A program made the translations under genes and the position numbers. DNA of 64,000 nucleotides. Source: Methanococcoides sp. EBM-47. Its GTDB lineage: Archaea; Halobacteriota; Methanosarcinia; Methanosarcinales; Methanosarcinaceae. Of this stretch, positions 25,647 through 35,037 are shown in pieces. The stretch spans positions 1-64,000 of the forward strand of contig MPPA01000047.1 of the NCBI GenBank assembly GCA_001896725.1. The letters run 5' to 3'. Under the pieces are notes generated by a model that saw only the letters and a program-made list of their open reading frames with translations, did no database searches and had not been told where the DNA came from. Each line of letters starts with the position of its first letter. The stretch's first letter is position 1.

Positions 25647-27062
25647 TCAGGGAAACTCATTAAGGTTCAGTTGTCTATGTGGGCAGTATTCACCCGGTAT
25701 GTCCAAAGGATATTCGCCAGTTAGACATGCAAGGCACAGATTTTCCTTTTCGATACCTATTGCCCGGACCAATCCTTCTATGCTTAAATATCCAAGTGAG
25801 TCAGCATTGATCACAGCTTCAACCCCAGTAACTGTTTTATGGGCTGCGATCAATTCATTTCTTGTACCCATGTCTATTCCAAAATAACAAGGAGCTATTA
25901 TAGGCGGGCTGCCAATGCGTGCATGTATCTCTTTTGCACCCGCACGCCTTATCATATCGATAATGCGCCTGGAGGTAGTCCCGCGTACTATACTGTCATC
26001 TATAAGAACTATCCTCTGACCTTTGATATTCTCAGAGATGGTGTTCATTTTGAGACGCACAGCTGTTTCGCGCATTGCCTGACCAGGAAGGATGAATGTC
26101 CTGCCAATATACCGGTTCTTCATTAACCCTTCACTGTATCTTATATTCGCTTCGTATGAATAACCAATAGCAGAGGTTATCCCTGAATCAGGTACAGGTG
26201 ATACAATATCTGCTATTACAGGATGCTCACGGGCAAGTTCCCTGCCTATTTTCTCCCGGACATTGTATACAAGCTTACCATTTATGATCGAATCAGGACG
26301 TGCAAAATACACATACTCGAACACACAATGTGCATGACACTTCCTTTGTGCCAGACGATGGCTTTCGAACGTATCGTCCTTAAAAACGATCAATTCCCCG
26401 GGCTCTACTTCCCTTATCAGTGTTCCATTGAGCGTATCTACGGCAACACTTTCAGAGGCAACTATAAAACCACGATCAAGTTTTCCTATACATAACGGTT
26501 TAAAACCCAAGGGATCTCGCAGTGCATACAATTGGTCATCTATGAGTATGGCAAGTGAATAGGAACCCTTTAGCCTTTTGATCACGTTTGAGATAGATCC
26601 TATCGGACTGTGACGCAATAGTTCTTTTACGAGAAGGTGTGCGATCACTTCCGTGTCTGAATTTGTGATGAATATACGGCCTTCCAATTCCAGTTCATTT
26701 CTCAAAGCCCTGTAGTTTGCAAGGTTCCCATTATGGGCGATCGCTATAGTACCGCTCTTATACTTTACTATCAAGGGCTGGCAGTTCTCGATCTTTGAAC
26801 CTCCGGTCGTCGAGTACCGCACATGGCCTACGCCTACGTTGCCTTTTAGTTCCACCAGGTCTTTCTTGGTATAAACTTCGGGCACCAGCCCCATACCTTT
26901 TATGGATTTTCCATGTAATCCATCATGCACAGTTATGCCTGTGGATTCCTGTCCTCTGTGTTGTAGGGCATAAAGAGCATAGTATATCTGAAGAGCAGTT
27001 GGGTTGCCTGTGGATGCACTATCCTGCATCACAACACCAACAACACCACATTCCTCTTTCAT
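25647..27062 (-). CDS. purF: Amidophosphoribosyltransferase
   Basis: The 471-aa enzyme performs the first step of purine synthesis, PRPP plus glutamine to phosphoribosylamine. The N-terminal MKEE propeptide exposes Cys5 (CGVVGVV) as nucleophile of the glutaminase domain. LQHRGQESTGI and VGHVRYSTTG follow, then the PRTase domain with VLIDDSIVRGTTS. Cysteines in HCVFEYVYFARPDS, near APCYFGIDMGTRNE, and the pair CLACLTGEYPLD match the Fe-S type PurF of Bacillus. It follows rpl37e and LSm on the same strand. Confidence 0.96.
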   Translation of the reverse strand: MKEECGVVGVVMQDSASTGNPTALQIYYALYALQHRGQESTGITVHDGLHGKSIKGMGLVPEVYTKKDLVELKGNVGVGHVRYSTTGGSKIENCQPLIVKYKSGTIAIAHNGNLANYRALRNELELEGRIFITNSDTEVIAHLLVKELLRHSPIGSISNVIKRLKGSYSLAILIDDQLYALRDPLGFKPLCIGKLDRGFIVASESVAVDTLNGTLIREVEPGELIVFKDDTFESHRLAQRKCHAHCVFEYVYFARPDSIINGKLVYNVREKIGRELAREHPVIADIVSPVPDSGITSAIGYSYEANIRYSEGLMKNRYIGRTFILPGQAMRETAVRLKMNTISENIKGQRIVLIDDSIVRGTTSRRIIDMIRRAGAKEIHARIGSPPIIAPCYFGIDMGTRNELIAAHKTVTGVEAVINADSLGYLSIEGLVRAIGIEKENLCLACLTGEYPLDIPGEYCPHRQLNLNEFP

Positions 27063-27093
27063 CTATGCTCCAAAAGAGAAAACCTTATTGTAC

Positions 27094-27264
27094 CTAGAAT
27101 TTGCACTTGCGTTCCCATTTATAATTTCTCATACGCGGTGTCCTGCCAAAACCACATGCAGTACACTGCTTCGTATGAATATTAAGTGATACTTTACTAC
27201 AACGCCTACATGTTACATGTGTGCGCTTTTGCCTTTTTCCCATCGAAGGAGTACCTTTTGACAT
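27094..27264 (-). CDS. rpl37e: Ribosomal protein eL37
   Basis: This 56-aa protein (stop TAG at 27094-27096) has the family start [19 protein letters not shown] and a zinc ribbon of the form CRRCS...[12 protein letters not shown], followed by a basic tail. It sits between LSm upstream and purF downstream on the same strand; the LSm-L37e pair is a widespread archaeal arrangement. The gene is easily missed because of its size. Confidence 0.95.
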   Translation of the reverse strand: MSKGTPSMGKRQKRTHVTCRRCSKVSLNIHTKQCTACGFGRTPRMRNYKWERKCKF

Positions 27265-27376
27265 CTATCTTCACCTTTTTTACTTTTCGTCTCTCTGTTT
27301 AGTTATCATTGTATTTACTATCAATTAGTTAACCATGTACCTGGCGAACCACAGACAGTCTCATAAGATAAATATG

Positions 27377-27592
<216 letters not shown>

Positions 27593-27609
27593 TTAAAGCC
27601 GCCCTCATC

Positions 27610-27643
27610 TTAATAGATCAAAGTAGTTAATAGATCAAAGTGG
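27610..27643. repeat. Tandem 17-bp repeat upstream of the LSm-L37e genes
   Basis: TTAATAGATCAAAGTAG (27610-27626) is followed without a gap by TTAATAGATCAAAGTGG (27627-27643), one mismatch in 17. It begins 18 nt upstream of the LSm start codon, so it may overlap the promoter or leader. A regulatory role is inference. Confidence 0.85.
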
Positions 27644-27854
27644 TCCGAAATGATATGTATATCAACGGAATATATTCTGGTTCCCATTGTGTATAGTCAG
27701 ATATAAAACTATCGAACGTGATATTGCATCGGATACGAAGGACAGGGTATAAAGATATAGATTTCTTAGACCATAGATGTATTATAGAACATTGCTTTTA
27801 TTTCTTCCTGTATCCTCTTAAATCCTTTTTGCAGGAAAACAGGTGGTGAACATA

Positions 27855-29240
27855 ATGTCCGGTACTCCAGTGGTAATGACAATAGCAGGTTCTGACTCAG
27901 GTGGCGGTGCAGGTATTGAAGCCGATATTAAGACTTTTGCAGCTCTGGGGGTACATGGCAGTTGTGCCATAACCTCTGTCACGGCGCAAAATACAAAAGG
28001 TGTACTCGGCGTTTATGATCTGCCTCTTCAGGTAATAAGTGCGCAGATTAACGCCGTATGTTCTGATATGGATGTCAGATGGGCAAAGACAGGCATGCTT
28101 TCCTCTGCCGAGATAATAGGTTTAGTGGCAGAAGAGGTACGTTCCCGTGGATTGTCCCTTGTGGTTGACCCAGTGATGGCAGCAGAAGCAGGAGGGGATC
28201 TTTTGCGTAAAGATGCTGTGACGGCACTTAAAGAAGAACTGCTTCCATTTAGCAAAGTAGTGACGCCTAACGTCTATGAAGCACATACGCTTTCAGGTAT
28301 AGATGTTAAAGATACAACAGATGCGAAAAAAGCGGCAAAAAAGATCACAGAGTTTGGTGCAGATGTCGCAATAGTCACAGGCGGCCACCTGGCTGCATCC
28401 GATATTGTATACGAGGCCACTTCTGATAAATTCACTGTGATACCAGGAAAGTTCCAGGAAGGTGGTACTCATGGATCGGGATGTACTTATGCTGCATGCA
28501 TTGCAGCTTTTCTATCCAAGGGATGTTCGATCATAGAAGCTGCCACATTGGCCAAATCCTTTGTGGAAAAAGCTATAATCAACAGTGTGAAGGTAGGACA
28601 TGGCGTGGGACCTGTAAACCAGTTTGGTCCTACTCTCAAAGATGCGTATCGCTATGCAGCTCTTCAAAATACTATTTTAGCTGCTGATATGCTGGTCTCA
28701 TGTGATGGATTTGAAAAACTCGTTCCGGAAGTAGGCTGTAATATTGCCATGGCAACCCCTGATGCCACTTTAGTTGCAGATGTGGCTGGAATTAATGGAC
28801 GTATAATCTGTGTGAGGAACAAGCCCTACATCGCAGGTGGTGTGGAACTCGGTGGTAGTGGACATGTTGGAAGGATGGTCCTTACAGCTATGGAGTTCGA
28901 TCCATGTGTAAGGGCAGCTGTTAATTTAAGTTACTCGGAAAAGGTACTTCTTATATGTAAGGATTTGGGGCTTTCTATTTCTTCCTTTGACGGTAATGAT
29001 ATACCTTCACAGACCAGCATGACCGGTACCATGGATTGGGGCGTGGCCCTTGCAATAAAGAAATTCGGTCAACTTGGCCTGAAAAAAGTGCCTGATGTCA
29101 TATATGATATAGGTAGTGTTGGTAAAGAACCCATGATCAGGCTTTTTGGAAAAAGTGCTGAAGAAGTTGCCCACCAAGTAGTTAAGATCGTAAGATCATA
29201 CTCTAGCATCAACGGTCTCGATGGCCACATTGATGTTTGA
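27855..29240 (+). CDS. thiDN: ThiD-ThiN fusion: HMP(-P) kinase with thiamine-phosphate synthase domain
   Basis: The 461-aa protein has an N-terminal ThiD domain (about 1-260; [20 protein letters not shown] split as [12 protein letters not shown] and [13 protein letters not shown], then [11 protein letters not shown]) that phosphorylates hydroxymethylpyrimidine and its phosphate. A C-terminal ThiN domain (about 275-455; [31 protein letters not shown]) replaces ThiE as thiamine-phosphate synthase in many archaea. The ATG at 27855 is favoured over GTG 27843 because AGGTGG lies 8 nt upstream. Confidence 0.93.
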   Translation: MSGTPVVMTIAGSDSGGGAGIEADIKTFAALGVHGSCAITSVTAQNTKGVLGVYDLPLQVISAQINAVCSDMDVRWAKTGMLSSAEIIGLVAEEVRSRGLSLVVDPVMAAEAGGDLLRKDAVTALKEELLPFSKVVTPNVYEAHTLSGIDVKDTTDAKKAAKKITEFGADVAIVTGGHLAASDIVYEATSDKFTVIPGKFQEGGTHGSGCTYAACIAAFLSKGCSIIEAATLAKSFVEKAIINSVKVGHGVGPVNQFGPTLKDAYRYAALQNTILAADMLVSCDGFEKLVPEVGCNIAMATPDATLVADVAGINGRIICVRNKPYIAGGVELGGSGHVGRMVLTAMEFDPCVRAAVNLSYSEKVLLICKDLGLSISSFDGNDIPSQTSMTGTMDWGVALAIKKFGQLGLKKVPDVIYDIGSVGKEPMIRLFGKSAEEVAHQVVKIVRSYSSINGLDGHIDV

Positions 29241-29290
29241 TCTGCTTTAATGTATTATGTCAAAAGTTTGTTCTTTAACTGGATGGGAGC

Positions 29291-29905
29291 ATGCAGGATT
29301 TTATCATAATTGGACATAAGGCCGTTACCGCCGGTGATTTTTCACTTAATGACATGCCTGGCTCTGCAGGCAGGATGGATATCCTTTGCAGATGTATAAA
29401 TTCGGTTTTTTTCCTATCCCATGATCTACGACGGAACGTGCAGGCACACTTGTTGCTTCAGGGTGGACCTAATCCTTCCAGGATCATACGTTTCAATGGC
29501 GAGAAACTGAGATACCTCAATCCGGATGAAAGAAGCGCAGGTGCATTGATCAAAAAAGCGTTAGAAGTAGATAACATCTCTTTCCTTGAAACCCGCTCGA
29601 CCCCAGGAGTTTGGATAAGGGAGGGCGATCTGAACACATTACTGAGCGAGTTTTCTAGTGAAGGTCGCAAAATATTTTATTTCAGGGAAGATGGCGAGGA
29701 TATACGAGGTATCGCTGAGAAGGTCAAAGACAGTGTTTTTATCCTTGGTGACCATCTCGGACTTACGGAAGATGAGGAAAAGCTCGTAATGGAAAAGTCC
29801 ACCGGCACTATATCAGTAGGGCCTTTATCATTACATGCTGATCATTGCATAATCCTTATACATAATGAAGTGGATAGAGCTGCGTTCGGTCAGATACAAA
29901 GATAA
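29291..29905 (+). CDS. trmY: tRNA pseudouridine-54 N1-methyltransferase
   Basis: The 204-aa SPOUT-class enzyme (former DUF358) methylates N1 of pseudouridine 54 in archaeal tRNA using S-adenosylmethionine. The N-terminus FIIIGHKAVTAGDFSLNDMPG and the C-terminal LSLHADHCI-like end (PLSLHADHCIILIHNEVDR) fit the family. Its direct neighbour is pus10, which makes the pseudouridine that TrmY methylates, a functional pair on one transcript (54-nt gap). Confidence 0.92.
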   Translation: MQDFIIIGHKAVTAGDFSLNDMPGSAGRMDILCRCINSVFFLSHDLRRNVQAHLLLQGGPNPSRIIRFNGEKLRYLNPDERSAGALIKKALEVDNISFLETRSTPGVWIREGDLNTLLSEFSSEGRKIFYFREDGEDIRGIAEKVKDSVFILGDHLGLTEDEEKLVMEKSTGTISVGPLSLHADHCIILIHNEVDRAAFGQIQR

Positions 29906-29959
29906 CTTCTTTATCTTGTTCTGTCATTAGATGACCGGGTATAAACTCAGAGTGATCAG

Positions 29960-31252
29960 ATGAGCATATTCGATACTGCTAAGATGATAATCCATGAAGG
30001 GCCTATATGCGATAACTGCATGGGAAGGCAGTTCGCAAAGTTATCCACAGGCCTTACCAATGCCCAGAGGGGCGATAGTCTGAAGATGGCACTTGTCATG
30101 GAAGGGCACCGGCTGCATAAAGAAGGAGGGGATGATACCCTTCTCAGGGAACTTGCTTCAAGTTCCAGCTATGCGAGAAAGGTGCTTTGCATGGATGGGG
30201 AAGACGAACGTTGCTGGGTATGTCTTGGTTTGTTCAATGATCTTGAAAAATGGTCCGATTTAGCCGTTACTGCGCTTGAAGGTCTTGAATATTCCAGTTT
30301 TCTTGTAGGTACTAAGGTCAGTGGTCTTCTGAACGAGAACGAGGAAATCCTCTGGGGAGAATGTGGGATCATCCATGCCGAGCAGCTAAAGACAGAAATG
30401 AACAGGGAAGTAGGAAAACTTATAGCATCCAAGACCGGCAAAGTGGTAGACTTCGAGAGACCTGAGATAGTTGTGATGCTTGACATCGCTGCAGAGACCC
30501 TGAGCCTTCAGATCAGATCTCTTTATATTGAGGGCCGATACAAAAAGCTTATCCGGGGAATTCCACAAACAAGATGGCCATGCCGTAATTGTAAAGGCAG
30601 GGGATGTGAAAGATGCAACTTTACCGGTAAGCAATACCCGGAATCTGTAGATGAGCTGATCAAAAAAGATGTTGTAGATATTACCTCTGCTGCCGATACT
30701 GCATTTCACGGTGCTGGAAGGGAAGATATAGATGCCCTTATGTTGGGCAATGGCAGACCTTTTGTGGTGGAGGCTATCAGTCCACGGGTACGTACCATCG
30801 ATCTGAAGCATCTTCAGGAAGCTATTAACAGCCATGCCAGCGGTAAGGTGGAAGTACATGGGTTGCGGATCGTATCAAAGGACAAGGTAGAAAAGCTGAA
30901 AGCAGCTCATGCGGATAAAGTATATAACCTTAAAGTTACATTCACTGACCCAGTTTCAAAGGAAGAACTAATATCAGCACTGGAAAGCCTTTCAGGTGTA
31001 GAGATACAGCAACGTACGCCGCAACGTGTTTCCCACAGAAGGGCTGATCTTGTCCGAAAAAGGTATGTTCATAGTACAGAACTTTTAGGATGGGAGGCAG
31101 ACCATGCAATGGTGAGAGTCAGTTGCGAAGGCGGCCTCTATGTTAAAGAGCTCGTATCCGGCGATGAAGGAAGAACCGTTCCAAGTCTCACCGGAATATT
31201 AGGTAAGCAGGCAACAGTTGCTGAACTTGATGTAGTGAACGTTCATATTTGA
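29960..31252 (+). CDS. pus10: tRNA pseudouridine synthase Pus10 (Psi54/Psi55)
   Basis: The 430-aa enzyme has the N-terminal zinc-binding cysteines (ICDNCMGRQF; DERCWVCLG), a THUMP-like region, a second cysteine cluster (PCRNCKGRGCERCNFTG, about 212-228), and a catalytic core with GAGREDIDALMLGNGRPF, where the Asp of GREDID is the nucleophile. It isomerises U54 and U55 in archaeal tRNA. It sits between trmY and rpl21e. Confidence 0.94.
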   Translation: MSIFDTAKMIIHEGPICDNCMGRQFAKLSTGLTNAQRGDSLKMALVMEGHRLHKEGGDDTLLRELASSSSYARKVLCMDGEDERCWVCLGLFNDLEKWSDLAVTALEGLEYSSFLVGTKVSGLLNENEEILWGECGIIHAEQLKTEMNREVGKLIASKTGKVVDFERPEIVVMLDIAAETLSLQIRSLYIEGRYKKLIRGIPQTRWPCRNCKGRGCERCNFTGKQYPESVDELIKKDVVDITSAADTAFHGAGREDIDALMLGNGRPFVVEAISPRVRTIDLKHLQEAINSHASGKVEVHGLRIVSKDKVEKLKAAHADKVYNLKVTFTDPVSKEELISALESLSGVEIQQRTPQRVSHRRADLVRKRYVHSTELLGWEADHAMVRVSCEGGLYVKELVSGDEGRTVPSLTGILGKQATVAELDVVNVHI

Positions 31253-31294
31253 ACTGTTATCCATTGATCACAATGCATACAACGGAGAAGAATT

Positions 31295-31579
31295 ATGTCA
31301 CATGGTGAGAGGCGCTGTACAAGATACAAATTAAAGAAGACTATAAGGGAAAGAGGGATTTCCCCGGTAAGTAAAGCTATTCAGGAATTCAATGACGGGC
31401 AAATGGTACACATAGATATCGACCCAAGTGTTCAAAAAGGAATGCCAAACCCGAAATTCCAGGGAAGCACAGGTAAGGTCATTGGTCAGAGAGGCAGAGC
31501 TTATCTATTGCAGGTAAGGGATGGTAATTCCATGAAAGAGGTAATTTCTCTGCCACAGCATCTGAAACCTCAGAAGTGA
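31295..31579 (+). CDS. rpl21e: Ribosomal protein eL21
   Basis: The 94-aa large-subunit protein is basic, with family segments [31 protein letters not shown] and [11 protein letters not shown]. It starts the conserved archaeal cluster L21e-rpoF-DUF655-ksgA-hemK2. Confidence 0.95.
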   Translation: MSHGERRCTRYKLKKTIRERGISPVSKAIQEFNDGQMVHIDIDPSVQKGMPNPKFQGSTGKVIGQRGRAYLLQVRDGNSMKEVISLPQHLKPQK

Positions 31580-31617
31580 TGGGAATTCGGCCTTGACCGG
31601 CAATATTTTAAGACCAT

Positions 31618-31665
31618 TATCGATAGATATATCTTAATGTGCGAGTGTAAGATATACTATTGATA
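31618..31665. other. Long imperfect hairpin between rpl21e and rpoF
   Basis: The left arm (31618-31636) and right arm (31648-31665) pair over 18 positions with one bulged A and one G-U pair, closed by an 11-nt loop ATGTGCGAGTG. It follows the L21e stop by 38 nt. A TATA-like TTTATACAT immediately after it, about 35 nt before the rpoF start, suggests a separate rpoF promoter. Terminator, processing site or operator are all possible. Confidence 0.65.
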
Positions 31666-31705
31666 GATTTATACATACTGTAGGATACAATAAGGGCGTA
31701 TTTAG

Positions 31706-32059
31706 ATGATAGTAAAGAACATTCTAAGTGAAGAACTTCTGACCATCTCAGAGGTCAGAGAGATGCTTAATCAGATCATGGACGATCGCCTAAATAAAGG
31801 AGAGGAGCTCAGATACGAGCTACGTAAGGCTATCAACCATGCAGAGATGTTCTCCAGGATGAGCGCCCAAAGGTCACGGGAACTTGTTAACAAGCTCATA
31901 CAATTGGAAAAGATGAAACCAGAGATTGCTGTAAGGATAGCTGATATAGCTCCCCTGACAAGGGACGAACTCAGAACCCTGTATGCAAAGGAGCGGTATA
32001 CTCTTTCAGAATCTGAGCTTGACTTGATATTGGACCTTGTGAGCGAGGCAGTAGAATAG
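31706..32059 (+). CDS. rpoF: RNA polymerase subunit Rpo4 (RpoF/Rpb4)
   Basis: The 117-aa protein is the archaeal Rpb4 homologue, which forms the RNA polymerase stalk with Rpo7. Seen are the N-terminal LTISEVREMLNQI and the HRDC-like C-terminal helices (RIADIAPLTRDELRTLYA). Length fits the family. Confidence 0.93.
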   Translation: MIVKNILSEELLTISEVREMLNQIMDDRLNKGEELRYELRKAINHAEMFSRMSAQRSRELVNKLIQLEKMKPEIAVRIADIAPLTRDELRTLYAKERYTLSESELDLILDLVSEAVE

Positions 32060-32137
32060 ATTTATATTTGGATATCCCATTTTTATTTTGATTGTTGCAC
32101 ATAAGCATTAGCTGTTAGTTTTACGGAAGTGTTTAGT

Positions 32138-32734
32138 ATGATAGCAAGAGGAAAATCACCTGAAAAAGAGGATTATGCATGGATAATAGATTATCTGCCT
32201 TACGGCAGTAGTGTGGATTCCAAGCCCTCCTACCAGAAAAAACCTCTCGTTCAAGCTGTAGGGGAGAAACACTTTACCCTCATGGAACTAGTACCAAAGG
32301 AAAATGTAGCAGCTCAGATCGGATCGAGGGTGTATATTGGCGAAGGTGATCGTGATGTCATAGATCACGTAAAGCACAGGATCGGTTTCAATGACCTCAG
32401 CTACGGTTCTCAGCTGGAGCTACCATACATTCTTGAGAAAACAGTGCTTCTTTATGAGCAGCGTTTTGTGGATTTTTTTAATAATGCGCATCCTATTACA
32501 AATAGGTTGCATATGCTGGAATTACTTCCAGGTATTGGAAAAAAGCTCATGTGGGCTATCATAGATGAACGCAAGAAAGGCAATTTTTCTAGTCTTAAAG
32601 AACTCCATGGACGGATAGTGGGTCTTCCTTCCCCTGAAAAGATCATATCCAATCGAATAATCGATGAGCTCAAGGATGACAATATCAAATACAGACTATT
32701 TACTCTACCTTCCCGCCGTTCCAAGCAGGAATAA
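32138..32734 (+). CDS. DUF655 protein (predicted RNA-binding, helix-hairpin-helix)
   Basis: The 198-aa archaeal protein begins with the conserved KEDYAWIIDYLPYG and has a C-terminal helix-hairpin-helix-like segment (LLPGIGKKLMWAIIDERKKG) of the kind seen in nucleic acid-binding proteins. Its conserved place between rpoF and ksgA suggests a role in RNA processing or ribosome assembly, but no activity is known to me. ATG 32138 is preferred over GTG 32129. Confidence 0.85.
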   Translation: MIARGKSPEKEDYAWIIDYLPYGSSVDSKPSYQKKPLVQAVGEKHFTLMELVPKENVAAQIGSRVYIGEGDRDVIDHVKHRIGFNDLSYGSQLELPYILEKTVLLYEQRFVDFFNNAHPITNRLHMLELLPGIGKKLMWAIIDERKKGNFSSLKELHGRIVGLPSPEKIISNRIIDELKDDNIKYRLFTLPSRRSKQE

Positions 32735-32748
32735 AGGTGGGAATATCC

Positions 32749-33561
32749 TTGGTCCGAAGCATACTGTACCATTATGGCATACATGGAGGGCAGCACGATC
32801 AGCATTTTTTAGTGGATGAGGCTATCCTGGACAGAATAGTCGGGTCTGCAAATATTGTTCCTGATGATATCGTCCTTGAGATCGGTGCAGGTATAGGCAA
32901 TCTGACGGAACGTTTGTTGCGGCAGGCCGGCAGAGTAATAGCAGTCGAATCTGATCCAAAGCTTGTGGCTGTATTGGAAGATAGGTTCAAGGGAGAGGAA
33001 AAACTGCATCTTATACATGGAGATGCTCTGAAAGTGGAATTTCCTTTATTTGATAAAGTGGTGGCTAATCTGCCATACTCCATTTCCTCGGAAATAACCT
33101 TCAAGCTCTTCAGATATGATTTCAAGCTGGGGGTACTCATGTACCAGTATGAGTTCGCACGGCGCATGATCGCAAAGCCGGGATCAGATGATTACAGCAG
33201 ACTGACAGTGAATACTACATACTTTGCAGATGTATCTGTTATTATGAAAGTCCCAAAAGGAGCCTTTTCCCCTCCGCCTCAGGTGGAGTCCGCTGTAGTA
33301 AAGGTATGCCCAAGACCAACTCCTTTTACTGTAGTCAACAAGGAGTTTTTCTTTAAGTTCGTAACAGCGGTCTTTACCAAAAGGCGCAAAAAAATAAAGA
33401 ATGCTATCATAGAAAGTAATCATATATTAGGTATATACAATGTCAGGCAGGTCGTTTCCAGACTGCCGGAGGACCTGATGGAACTAAGGCCTGAGAATCT
33501 ATACCCTGTTCAGCTTGCTGCACTTTCCGACAGGATACTTGAACTGCAGCAGGAGGCATGA
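32749..33561 (+). CDS. ksgA: 16S rRNA (adenine-N6)-dimethyltransferase KsgA/Dim1
   Basis: The 270-aa Rossmann methyltransferase dimethylates two adjacent adenines near the 3' end of 16S rRNA. Visible are HDQHFLVDEAILDRIV, the SAM site LEIGAGIGNLT, the catalytic NLPYSISS, and the C-terminal helical domain. The frame is open to GTG 32737, but TTG 32749 has an AGGTGG site 8 nt upstream and gives the family N-terminus, so I use it. Its 3' end overlaps the next gene's start (ATGATGG/TGA). Confidence 0.93.
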   Translation: MVRSILYHYGIHGGQHDQHFLVDEAILDRIVGSANIVPDDIVLEIGAGIGNLTERLLRQAGRVIAVESDPKLVAVLEDRFKGEEKLHLIHGDALKVEFPLFDKVVANLPYSISSEITFKLFRYDFKLGVLMYQYEFARRMIAKPGSDDYSRLTVNTTYFADVSVIMKVPKGAFSPPPQVESAVVKVCPRPTPFTVVNKEFFFKFVTAVFTKRRKKIKNAIIESNHILGIYNVRQVVSRLPEDLMELRPENLYPVQLAALSDRILELQQEA

Positions 33562-34190
33562 TGGTCAGCATTACCTACAGGAAGGCCTGTGTTAAATTGA
33601 CTGATGATGTCTATGAGCCTGCAGAAGATTCTTTTTTGCTCGCCGATGCCACACTTGGATATGCAAAAGAAGGTATGAAGGTTCTAGAGATAGGCACAGG
33701 TACGGGTTTTATTTCTGCGGTCCTGCAATCAAACCTAGACGTGGACGTGCTTGCTACTGACATAAATCCCTATGCTGTGAGATGTGCTTGTGATAATGGA
33801 GTACGGACCATAAGAGCTGATATGTTCTCTGCGTTCAAACCGGTCCAATGTTTTGATATGATCGTTTTCAATCCTCCTTACCTTCCCACCTTAGAGGAGG
33901 ATAAGGTCCCGGGCTGGCTCAACTATGCTTTTGATGGTGGTGTTGATGGTATGAGATTTATCTGCATGTTCCTTGAAAATGTTCCTCTTCATCTTCGTCC
34001 CAACGGCATTATACTACTGCTAGTATCGTCGTTTACAGAAATCGAAAAGATTAAGTTCCTGATGGAAGAAGCAGGTTTTGAATCACAAATCGTATTAAAA
34101 GAAAAATATTTTTTTGAAGAACTGATGGTCTTTAAAGGCATACTAAAAGACAAAACAGAAAAGATGAAGAGTTCAGGAAATATCACATGA
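33558..34190 (+). CDS. HemK2/Mtq2-type class I methyltransferase
   Basis: The 210-aa protein has the SAM-binding VLEIGTGTGFIS and the NPPY catalytic motif (FNPPYLPT), as in protein glutamine N5-methyltransferases. Small archaeal HemK-like proteins correspond to eukaryotic Mtq2/N6AMT1, which modifies the GGQ glutamine of the release factor. The start overlaps ksgA by 4 nt, showing coupling; the end overlaps the convergent korB-like gene by 8 nt. Confidence 0.85.
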   Translation: MMVSITYRKACVKLTDDVYEPAEDSFLLADATLGYAKEGMKVLEIGTGTGFISAVLQSNLDVDVLATDINPYAVRCACDNGVRTIRADMFSAFKPVQCFDMIVFNPPYLPTLEEDKVPGWLNYAFDGGVDGMRFICMFLENVPLHLRPNGIILLLVSSFTEIEKIKFLMEEAGFESQIVLKEKYFFEELMVFKGILKDKTEKMKSSGNIT

Positions 34191-35037
34191 ACGAATCTAT
34201 CAATTCTTCTACCAAGGTCTGATCTTTAGGTCTGCTGATAAGAGTTCCTTCTCCAAGCGTACCGAACCCATCCTCAAAAGTAGGTTTTTCTTTCTTGTAA
34301 AATATCCCTATAGGGATCCTGTCTCCCCATTCAAGTGACCTCTCGAACGCCTTTATCCGATCATCAGGCACATATCCTTCTTCATCAAGTCTGTATACTC
34401 TTTCTGCATACCACTTGAACGTATTTAGTTTATTAAAGGTCACACATGGTTGCAGGATGTCCACTAATGCAAAACCTCTGTGCTTGATCGCTTCTTCCAG
34501 AATGCCTGCCAGATGTTCGATATTTCCTGCATATCCTCTAGCCACAAAGGAGCAGTCCAGGGAAACAGCAAGTGAAAGAGGACTTAGTGGTGTGTTTACC
34601 ACTCCATGGGTCTGGACCTTTGTCTTCATACCAAGCTCACTTGTAGGGGATGCCTGCCCTTTTGTAAGGCCGTATATCTGGTTATCGTGAACAATGGCAG
34701 TTATGTTCGGATTACGTCTGATGGCATGGATCAGATGATTACCACCTTCTCCATAGGTATCTCCATCACCTCCTACTGTGAGTACCGTCAGATCGTGATT
34801 AGCTGCTTTTGATCCCGTGGCCAGAGGCAGAGTCCTTCCATGCAGGCCATTGAACGTATTGCATTTCATATAATGGGGAAGTTTACCAGCCTGTCCTATA
34901 CCAGACACGATGAGAACTTCATGTGGAGCTTTACCCACGCTTACCAGTGCTTTTCTGATAGCTTTAAGTATTCCAAAGTTTCCACATCCGGGACACCATT
35001 CTGTCTCGATGTCAGGATAATCCTCCATTGTAACCAT
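34183..35037 (-). CDS. korB: 2-oxoacid:ferredoxin oxidoreductase beta subunit
   Basis: The 284-aa TPP-binding subunit contains WCPGCGNFG (cysteines for a Fe-S cluster), the TPP/Mg motif GGDGDTYGEGGNHL followed by NPNITAIVHDNQIYGLTKGQ split at N-Q, and typical length. With the alpha subunit it oxidatively decarboxylates a 2-oxoacid with coenzyme A, reducing ferredoxin. Substrate (2-oxoglutarate, pyruvate or other) cannot be settled by eye; 2-oxoglutarate is a common annotation for two-subunit forms. The start overlaps the korA stop by one base (TAATG). Confidence 0.85.
   Translation of the reverse strand: MVTMEDYPDIETEWCPGCGNFGILKAIRKALVSVGKAPHEVLIVSGIGQAGKLPHYMKCNTFNGLHGRTLPLATGSKAANHDLTVLTVGGDGDTYGEGGNHLIHAIRRNPNITAIVHDNQIYGLTKGQASPTSELGMKTKVQTHGVVNTPLSPLSLAVSLDCSFVARGYAGNIEHLAGILEEAIKHRGFALVDILQPCVTFNKLNTFKWYAERVYRLDEEGYVPDDRIKAFERSLEWGDRIPIGIFYKKEKPTFEDGFGTLGEGTLISRPKDQTLVEELIDSFM

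Noticed and set aside
27593-27854. TPP riboswitch upstream of thiDN
   Set aside because: I could not find the conserved thi-box sequences; archaeal TPP riboswitches are known mainly from Thermoplasmatales.
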